11,319 bases of DNA, taken from the NCBI GenBank assembly GCA_038329645.1, contig JBBQNG010000144.1, positions 1-11,319 on the forward strand, given 5' to 3'. Shown piece after piece: positions 8,222-11,319 of this stretch; the first letter of the stretch is position 1, and each line of letters begins with the position of its first letter. The position numbers and the translations under genes are program-made. The notes beneath the pieces were generated by a model, which ran no database searches, was not told where the DNA came from, and saw only the letters and a list, made by a program, of their open reading frames with translations. This DNA is from SZAS-79 sp038329645. GTDB taxonomy: Bacteria > Pseudomonadota > Gammaproteobacteria > Burkholderiales > SG8-39.

Positions 8222-8581
8222 CTACGAAAGCGTCATTTCTAGCCGCACATCGCGATAGGGCACCTCAGGCCGGAGTTTGCCGCGCTCGCCTTTGTGCAGA
8301 CGCACGAGGCCGTAGCGCTCCATCGTCCTGAGCGTCCGCGAAAGGTTCCCGGGCGTGCGGCCGGTGGTGGTGGCCAGCTCGTGCAGCGACGAGGGGTGCG
8401 TGTCTGCAATCTGGGCCAGCAGGGCGCGGTTGCGGTTCGACAGGAGCTTGGCGAAGCTCTCAGGCGAGGTGAACCAGACCTTCGGGTCGCCAGGCTTGGG
8501 GTGCAGCTCGCCGCGGGCGATTGCCATCGTGCGCGCCTTCATGTTCTCGTAGGAAGCGATTCCGACCTTGAGCGTTTTCAT
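8222..8581 (-). CDS. tumA: TumA-type antitoxin, winged helix-turn-helix DNA-binding protein (119 aa)
   Basis: This is the antitoxin and probable autoregulator of the TumE/TumA toxin-antitoxin pair, in the group also annotated as HVO_A0114-family or MarR-like DNA-binding proteins. The N-terminal 40 residues hold a family-typical segment (MKTLKVGIASYENMKART followed by KVWFTSPESFA). Residues 45-106 form a winged helix-turn-helix: SSLHELATTTGR, then the recognition helix TPGNLSRTLRTMERYGLV, then a basic wing with KGERGKLRP. The ATG at 8581 is chosen because GAGGAG lies seven bases before it and because its ATGA overlaps the toxin stop, the usual sign of translational coupling. The TTG at 8587 is a poorer start. 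The gene is second in the operon, after the toxin, the reverse of the most common TA order but usual for this family. It probably binds the palindrome at 8937-8953. Confidence 0.88.
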   Translation of the reverse strand: MKTLKVGIASYENMKARTMAIARGELHPKPGDPKVWFTSPESFAKLLSNRNRALLAQIADTHPSSLHELATTTGRTPGNLSRTLRTMERYGLVRLHKGERGKLRPEVPYRDVRLEMTLS

Positions 8582-8928
8582 CTCCAAACTCCTCTTTCCC
8601 GCATGATCGATTCAACTTCTTTCCAGAACGCCGCCAGCAGCGTGGCAGCGTCGGTGTAGTCGTAGGGCCTGACGGTGCGCAGCCGGTGCTTATGGTCCTT
8701 GGCCGCTCCCCTGCCCTGCCCGGCGACCTGATGGGCATTGTCGAAACCCACCAGGCGCTCGCCATCCGGGCCGTGCATGGTCAGCGTGTAGTCGAGGCCA
8801 TGGGGCTTGTCGGTCGTCGCCGGCACCCGGTTCACGACGAATTTCACCCAGTAGCCGGCCTCATCAATCACCAGCACCTGACCGTCCAGGTCCAATAGCG
8901 TATCGAGGGAAGGATCAGGGCGCGCCAT
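8578..8928 (-). CDS. tumE: TumE-family toxin (DUF6516), 116 aa
   Basis: This is the toxin of the TumE/TumA pair; growth inhibition is expected, but I do not know its biochemical target with certainty. Family features are visible along the whole length: SLDTLLDLDGQVLVIDEAGYWVKF at the N-terminus (shown here as the region 7-30), then a HGLDYTLTMHGPDGERLVGFDNAH stretch, a basic, glycine-rich segment with KDHKHRLRTVRPYDY, and a C-terminal helix ending at MRERGVWR. Length is normal and there are no frame breaks. ATG at 8928 is chosen because upstream starts (GTG 8943, ATG 8937) lie inside the promoter/operator palindrome. The gene overlaps tumA by four bases. A decayed second copy of codons from its middle-to-late part lies at 9561-9642 on the same strand. 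On plasmids and integrative elements such pairs stabilise inheritance. Confidence 0.88.
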   Translation of the reverse strand: MARPDPSLDTLLDLDGQVLVIDEAGYWVKFVVNRVPATTDKPHGLDYTLTMHGPDGERLVGFDNAHQVAGQGRGAAKDHKHRLRTVRPYDYTDAATLLAAFWKEVESIMRERGVWR

Positions 8929-8935
8929 ACCTATC

Positions 8936-8953
8936 ATTATCACATACTGATAA
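8936..8953 (-). promoter_or_regulatory. tumE-tumA promoter and palindromic operator
   Basis: A perfect inverted repeat, TTATCA-CATAC-TGATAA, occupies 8937-8953. On the minus strand it overlaps TGTGATAAT, an extended -10 box with the hexamer GATAAT at 8941-8936. The ATG at 8928 follows this hexamer by seven bases, so the transcript may be leaderless. A repressor bound to the palindrome would block RNA polymerase, which fits autoregulation by TumA, alone or with TumE. The -35 region is poor, as allowed for extended -10 promoters. Confidence 0.65.
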
Positions 8954-8996
8954 CAGGCTAAAAGCTTGAGAGCGGGTGCGTCAGCGCATCAAACCT

Positions 8997-9016
8997 GCCA
9001 CGCGCGCTTTCGTGGC
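8997..9016. repeat. Inverted repeat in the tumE-parD divergent intergenic region
   Basis: GCCACG at 8997-9002 and CGTGGC at 9011-9016 are perfect complements around an eight-base centre. The pair lies about 70 bases upstream of tumE and 140 bases upstream of the parD-like gene. No T-run follows, so it could be a regulator site or chance in GC-rich DNA. Confidence 0.3.
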
Positions 9017-9122
9017 GCACCTTCGAGGACAGGAGCTCGGGTGCTTGGGTGCTACGCGGCCGTGCGCGCCGAGCCTGGGTCTGGGCCTTTCGAGTGCATG
9101 ACTTTGCGCAGTTTGCTATTTT

Positions 9123-9141
9123 GGTAGAAATTATTCCTACC
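9123..9141 (+). promoter_or_regulatory. Near-palindrome upstream of the ParD-like antitoxin, candidate operator
   Basis: GGTAGAAATTATTCCTACC matches its own reverse complement at 16 of 19 positions and stands out as AT-rich in its centre. It lies 12 bases before the ATG at 9154, where ParD-family repressors usually bind their own promoters. The ribosome-binding site GGAG (9146-9149) lies between this dyad and the start codon. Confidence 0.55.
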
Positions 9142-9153
9142 GCTTGGAGTGCC

Positions 9154-9441
9154 ATGGCAGCCGCCGAAAAAATCAGCATTGCTTTGCCGTCCGAAATGGT
9201 AGTCATCGTTCGCGGTGCAGTCGCCACCGGCGAGTACGCATCGATTAGCGAAGTCGTCCGCGATGCCCTACGCGACTGGACGCACAAGCGCAGCCTGCGG
9301 CGGCAGGGGGTGGTTGAGTTGCGCCAGGTTTGGCAGGAGGCGATGCGCGACAGAAGGCCGGGTGCCGACGTTGACGATGTGCTCGACCGGCTTGAGCGGA
9401 AGTACCAAGCCATTGCCGACGCCGCAGGTCCGGCAAAGTGA
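9154..9441 (+). CDS. parD: ParD-like ribbon-helix-helix antitoxin (95 aa), orphaned
   Basis: This is a type II antitoxin that would bind DNA as a dimer and neutralise a ParE/RelE-type toxin. The N-terminus shows the ribbon-helix-helix pattern: strand EKISIALP (residues 5-12), first helix to about 25, the turn GEYAS, and second helix ISEVVRDALRDW (31-42). Residues 45-95 are charged, with the DVDDVLDRLERKYQAIAD segment typical of the toxin-binding tail. The start is ATG 9154 with GGAG four bases upstream; an open frame continues upstream to 9049 but is not antitoxin-like. Its stop TGA overlaps the next ATG by one base, the normal coupling to a toxin gene. That toxin is cut off after about ten codons, so the antitoxin now has no partner in the window. 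It could persist as an anti-addiction factor or a plain repressor. Confidence 0.85.
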   Translation: MAAAEKISIALPSEMVVIVRGAVATGEYASISEVVRDALRDWTHKRSLRRQGVVELRQVWQEAMRDRRPGADVDDVLDRLERKYQAIADAAGPAK

Positions 9442-9560
9442 TGCGGCTGGAACTCTCAGCCTTCGTTGAAAACCGCGCGCCAAGGGCAGGCTCTAGGCCT
9501 GGGTACGGCCCCCGAGCCCCTAGCGGGACTGGGCCCATGAGGGTGACGATTCCCAGTTAG
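9441..9560 (+). pseudogene. Truncated ParE/RelE-type toxin, N-terminal stump
   Basis: An ATG overlaps the stop of the upstream antitoxin (TGATG), where its toxin gene should begin. The first ten residues, MRLELSAFVE, look like the start of a ParE-family toxin, in which strand one and the start of helix one have this form. After that the frame turns into Arg/Pro/Gly-rich sequence with no resemblance to the family and stops at TAG 9558-9560, giving 39 residues against about 90-100 expected. The break lies near 9470. The stretch after it (9470-9560) contains a perfect CAGGC-TCTAG-GCCTG dyad at 9487-9501. Assignment of the stump rests on position plus a short match, so it is moderately supported. 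Confidence 0.55.
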
Positions 9561-9642
9561 CGGCGCGTCGGTGTAGCCTGACCGCGCGCAGCCTGTTGGG
9601 CCTTGGCCCCTCCCCTGCCTGGCCACTGATGGCAATTCTCGA
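9561..9642 (-). pseudogene. Decayed internal fragment of a second tumE copy
   Basis: Read on the minus strand, this stretch matches the middle-to-late part of the intact tumE at about 8647-8742, with several small indels. Shared blocks on the plus strand include GCGTCGGTGTAG, CCTGAC followed by GCGCAGCC, CTTGGCC followed by CTCCCCTGCC, and CTGATGG. In tumE these encode the end of the GFDNAH segment, the Gly-rich GQGRGAAK segment and the VRPYDYTDA segment. The indels destroy the frame, so this is a relic, not a gene. It has the same orientation as the intact copy and begins exactly where the ParE fragment stops resembling its family. The alignment was made by eye. Confidence 0.72.
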
Positions 9643-9812
9643 GTGCCAGGAATCTTGCCGGGGCGACCGAGCTTGGGGTGGTCAGCAACCCGGGCCGCCG
9701 CCTCACTGAAAAGCTCGTCCAATCGCGCGGCAGCCCGAAGGTTATCGGCTGCAATGTGCAGCCATTTGTCGTCGCGATCCTGTTCCGCTTCGGGTGTCCA
9801 AATGACTTTCAC
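9633..9812 (-). pseudogene. parE: ParE/RelE-type toxin truncated after 60 codons and fused to tumE relic
   Basis: The first 60 residues, from MKVIWTPEAEQDRDD through DELFSEAAARVADHPKLGR to GKIPGTREL, are a clear ParE-family toxin N-terminal two-thirds: the opening strand, the two-helix hairpin, and the LGRPGKIPGTREL turn. The expected remainder, a beta sheet with a conserved segment of the type YRLVYE and a final HTARQWPP-like end, is missing. The frame instead continues through the tumE relic to 9456 as low-complexity, Gly/Pro/Arg-rich sequence. The toxin should therefore be inactive. The start is GTG 9812, overlapping the upstream antitoxin stop as GTGA. The junction near 9633-9640 coincides with similar bases in the two parents (GAGAATTG against GACAATG). 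Confidence 0.8.
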
Positions 9813-10088
9813 GGGGCGTCGGTTGCGCTGGCCCGCCGTGCTGCGAATTTGGCTTCAACCTCATCATTGGGCCGACCGACACTGGCGCGCATTGACACCC
9901 TGCCCGCTTCGACTTTACTTGCCAGGAAAGTATCGTATTCGCGTGCTTGGCGCTGTCGTTCGACAAACTCGCGCATCAGCTCGCGAAGCACCTTGGGAGG
10001 CTGGTCGATGGCTGGCCTTAGCTTCGGCCATGAAGCTGTCGCGCAACTCGCGCTCCAGCTTCATCGTGAAAACGGCTTCTTTGGACAT
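9809..10088 (-). pseudogene. Ribbon-helix-helix antitoxin of the ParE relic, split by a one-base insertion
   Basis: The natural start is ATG 10088, with AAGG seven bases upstream. Its frame reads MSKEAVFTMKLERELRDSF and on to HRPASQ (32 residues), a ribbon-helix-helix DNA-binding half. One surplus base at about 9992-9994 (CAAGGTG where CAGGTG or CAAGTG is expected) then shifts the frame, which stops at 9915 after 57 residues. In the other frame the family continues at once from 9991: VLRELMREFVERQRQAREYDTFLASKV to the stop at 9809-9811. The joined product would be 92 residues, a normal length. The second half can start at an in-frame GTG at 9991, giving a 60-residue peptide with the toxin-binding part but no DNA-binding half. 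It is coupled to parE by a GTGA overlap. Confidence 0.8.
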
Positions 10089-10110
10089 GATCAAACCTTA
10101 CGCCAGAGGA

Positions 10111-10138
10111 TACTAACAAAGTATATAAGTAATACTTA
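10111..10138 (-). promoter_or_regulatory. Operator/promoter of the frameshifted antitoxin gene: TACT/AGTA half-site array
   Basis: Four half-sites alternate in a short AT-rich island: TACT at 10111, AGTA at 10120, AGTA at 10128 and TACT at 10133. They form a perfect dyad TAAGTA-A-TACTTA (10126-10138) and an overlapping dyad AAGTAT...ATACTT (10119-10137). On the minus strand TATACT (10125-10120) makes a good -10 box, giving a short leader before the AAGG ribosome-binding site and ATG 10088. Ribbon-helix-helix antitoxins usually bind such tandem half-sites as cooperating dimers. The intact operator contrasts with the broken genes it serves. Confidence 0.6.
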
Positions 10139-10344
10139 CGTTTGACAGGCCTGAATTGACAGGGCCCCTGCTCGCGGTTTATCGCCAGCGGTCGTGTGCT
10201 GTGCGCTGCGCGCACCGAGCCCCGCTGCGAGTCTCGGCCTGCCGGTAACGCCCGATGACGCAAACATTCGAGCCAGCGGCACGTTACGCTCGTGCCAAGT
10301 GATCTAGGCGCGACCGGTATGCTGCCGCTTGGCCGGTGACGAGG

Positions 10345-10375
10345 CGCGACAGCAAGGCTTCGCCTCCCTGTCGCG
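10345..10375. repeat. Two-tier hairpin: 8-bp outer stem with nested 4-bp inner stem
   Basis: Outer arms CGCGACAG (10345-10352) and CTGTCGCG (10368-10375) are perfect complements. Inside them AGGC-TTC-GCCT (10355-10365) forms a second stem, separated by two to three unpaired bases on each side. This is the most structured element in the non-coding region. It lacks a T-run on either side, so a simple intrinsic terminator is unlikely. Confidence 0.6.
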
Positions 10376-10419
10376 GCGAGGGGGCAAGAGTTTCCAGCGG
10401 GTCGCTTTGGCAAGGCTAC

Positions 10420-10449
10420 CGGTGCGGAAGCGGCACCGACACGGTGTCG
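10420..10449. repeat. Two overlapping inverted repeats
   Basis: CGGTGC-GGAAGCG-GCACCG (10420-10438) is followed with a two-base overlap by CGACAC-G-GTGTCG (10437-10449). Because they share bases the two hairpins cannot both form fully, so they could be alternative structures or a pair of protein sites. Confidence 0.45.
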
Positions 10450-10492
10450 CCGCGCTAAAAACGCGAAACGGCCCAAATTGACCTCAATGCAG

Positions 10493-10528
10493 CATGCCCA
10501 CAAGTAGGCATATGGTCATGCAGGCATG
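10493..10528. promoter_or_regulatory. Pair of CATGC-type dyads, distal to parA
   Basis: CATGCCCAC-AA-GTAGGCATA (10493-10512) is an imperfect dyad with seven of nine arm bases pairing. Five bases further on, CATGC-AG-GCATG (10517-10528) is a perfect dyad. Both have a two-base centre, like the perfect site at 10661-10680, so the same dimeric regulator or partition protein could bind all three. Confidence 0.5.
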
Positions 10529-10660
10529 TTGCCTTGTCATTTTGCTGACCCATCCCTCCAACCACAAGGCCCGGTGTGCGTATCAGTGTCTTGTCGTTCG
10601 TCACGAAAACACTGCTGGTCGGCGGGCCAAACGATTTTCCCTGCTTCATCATTAAGCTGA

Positions 10661-10680
10661 CATGCCCACGTGTGGGCATG
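10661..10680. promoter_or_regulatory. Perfect 9-bp dyad CATGCCCAC/GTGGGCATG, candidate parA operator
   Basis: The arms are perfect complements around a two-base GT centre, 70 bases before the parA start. It is the cleanest of the CATGC-type sites in this stretch, and a half-site, GTGCCCACATG, recurs over the parA start codon (10742-10752). A second dyad, GTCATG-AAGA-CATGAC, lies ten bases downstream at 10691-10706. These are good candidates for autoregulatory or centromere-like sites of the partition system. Confidence 0.6.
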
Positions 10681-10690
10681 TGGCCAGACT

Positions 10691-10706
10691 GTCATGAAGA
10701 CATGAC
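10691..10706. promoter_or_regulatory. Dyad GTCATG-AAGA-CATGAC between operator and parA
   Basis: Six-base arms pair perfectly around AAGA, 44 bases before the parA ATG. The GTCATG half also occurs at 10515-10520 within the distal dyad cluster. A possible -10 box, TATCAT (10719-10724), follows; no good -35 is visible. Confidence 0.4.
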
Positions 10707-10749
10707 TGCCTACGGGCTTATCATCAAGCCCACAAGAGGAAGTGCCCAC

Positions 10750-11319
10750 ATGAAAACAATCGCGGTTTTGTCGCAAAAAGGCGGTACGGGGAAAACAACC
10801 CTGGCGCTGCACTTGGCTGTCGCCGCTGAGGCAGCCGGCCATACGGCGGTCGTGATTGACCTTGATCCGCAATCGAGCGCGGCGGGCTGGGCCGAGAGTC
10901 GGACGGGGGAGGGCGGGCCAACGGTCGTCATTGCCCATGCGCCCCGCCTGACCTCCATCCTTGAAACCGCTGCCGCCAACGGCGCAACGCTGGCCATCCT
11001 CGACACGGCCCCGCACTCGCAGGGCGATGCATTGGCCGCCGCACAGGCCGCCGATGCCATCCTGATTCCCTGCCGGCCCGGCATCCTCGACCTGCGCGCC
11101 ATCGGCGCGACTGTCCAAATCGCCAAGCTGGCGGGTAAAACTGCCGCCGTCGTCCTCAATGCGTGCCCCCCACAGGGAAGGGCGCTGGCCGACGAGGCGG
11201 AAGAGGCCGTGAAAGGCTACGGGCTCCCCGTTGCACCCGTGCGCCTCGTCCAGCGGGCGGCCTTTGCACATTCGTTGGCCGGAGGCCAGACCGCGCAGGA
11301 ATACGAGCCGAGCGGCAAG
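10750..11319 (+). CDS. parA: ParA-family partition ATPase (3' end outside window)
   Basis: This is a Walker-type ATPase that binds DNA non-specifically in its ATP form and moves plasmid or element DNA to daughter cells with a ParB-like partner. The first 190 residues are present and the frame is open at the window end. The deviant Walker A motif KGGTGKT is at residues 10-16 with the signature lysine K10, the A' motif VIDLDPQ at 35-41, and Walker B LAILDTAP with D85. There is no N-terminal helix-turn-helix, so it is the short (type Ib-like) ParA. The ATG at 10750 has GAGGA (10736-10740) nine bases upstream. The palindromes at 10493-10706 probably mediate its control or are bound by its partner, which should lie just beyond the window. 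Short ParA proteins are common on plasmids and integrative conjugative elements. Confidence 0.93.
   Translation, partial: MKTIAVLSQKGGTGKTTLALHLAVAAEAAGHTAVVIDLDPQSSAAGWAESRTGEGGPTVVIAHAPRLTSILETAAANGATLAILDTAPHSQGDALAAAQAADAILIPCRPGILDLRAIGATVQIAKLAGKTAAVVLNACPPQGRALADEAEEAVKGYGLPVAPVRLVQRAAFAHSLAGGQTAQEYEPSGK

Larger units (their letters stand above)
10141..10490. other. Non-coding, hairpin-rich region upstream of parA; candidate origin, transfer or partition site
   Basis: No gene is supportable across these 350 bases. They hold an unusual run of perfect inverted repeats: GTGCGC-TGC-GCGCAC (10201-10215), GGCACG-7-CGTGCC (10278-10296), CGCGACAG-15-CTGTCGCG with an inner stem (10345-10375), CGGTGC-7-GCACCG (10420-10438) and CGACAC-G-GTGTCG (10437-10449). 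Such structure next to a parA gene suggests a replication origin, a transfer origin, a centromere-like partition site or a structured RNA. I see no DnaA box, iteron array or relaxase nick motif that I recognise, so the role is open. Confidence 0.4.

Noticed and set aside
9049..9153. Longer ParD-like protein starting at 9049
   Set aside because: The extra 35 residues do not resemble an antitoxin N-terminus and would be encoded across the operator palindrome; ATG 9154 with GGAG fits the family.
9678..10145. Plus-strand open frame of 155 codons opposite the broken TA pair
   Set aside because: Shadow of the minus-strand toxin and antitoxin relics, which have clear family sequence.
10018..10503. 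Minus-strand open frame of 161 codons over the hairpin region
   Set aside because: Out of frame with the antitoxin it overlaps, Arg/Pro-rich, and interrupted by inverted repeats; no coding signal I can support.
10455..10679. Minus-strand open frame of 74 codons in the parA upstream region
   Set aside because: Its His/Met/Cys-rich repeats come from translating the CATGCCCAC dyads; there is no ribosome-binding site and no family resemblance.
10537..11271. Minus-strand open frame of 244 codons across parA
   Set aside because: The plus strand here encodes unmistakable ParA motifs with a proper ribosome-binding site; the minus frame is a shadow.

Overview
The window is GC-rich proteobacterial accessory DNA, most likely from a beta- or gammaproteobacterial plasmid, integrative conjugative element or genomic island. 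It opens with the C-terminal end of a tyrosine recombinase and closes inside a ParA-type partition ATPase. Between them lie one giant probable anti-phage gene, one unrecognised gene, and a dense cluster of intact and broken toxin-antitoxin genes. No housekeeping gene, rRNA, tRNA, CRISPR array or intact transposase is visible.

Layout. 1-170: integrase 3' end (+). 171-478: non-coding, with two short hairpins just past the next gene's stop. 479-7102 (-): a 2207-residue protein with a basic N-terminal leader, a PD-(D/E)XK nuclease-like domain (E...D...QxK), a STAND/NACHT-type P-loop NTPase, and about 1500 residues of mostly alpha-helical C-terminal sequence. This is the architecture of Avs (antiviral STAND) phage sensors. 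7103-7284: divergent intergenic region. 7285-7992 (+): unrecognised 235-residue protein with an N-terminal Cys cluster. 8222-8928 (-): a complete TumE/TumA toxin-antitoxin pair with a palindrome over its promoter. 9154-9441 (+): a ParD-like antitoxin whose toxin partner survives only as about ten codons.

9561-10088 (-) holds a frameshifted ribbon-helix-helix antitoxin followed by a ParE toxin that is cut after 60 codons. The ParE fragment runs directly into a decayed second copy of part of tumE. 10111-10138 is the palindromic operator/promoter of that broken pair. 10141-10490 is non-coding and full of perfect inverted repeats. 10493-10706 carries several CATGC-type dyads in front of parA, and parA itself runs from 10750 off the window end.

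How it fits together: integrase, ParA and TA modules are the upkeep genes of a mobile element, and the giant STAND gene is its cargo, probably protecting the host from phage. The TA segment shows repeated acquisition, rearrangement and decay. The least expected points are the second tumE relic spliced to a parE stump, the antitoxin that has lost its DNA-binding half but keeps its toxin-binding half behind an in-frame GTG, and the hairpin-rich region before parA.
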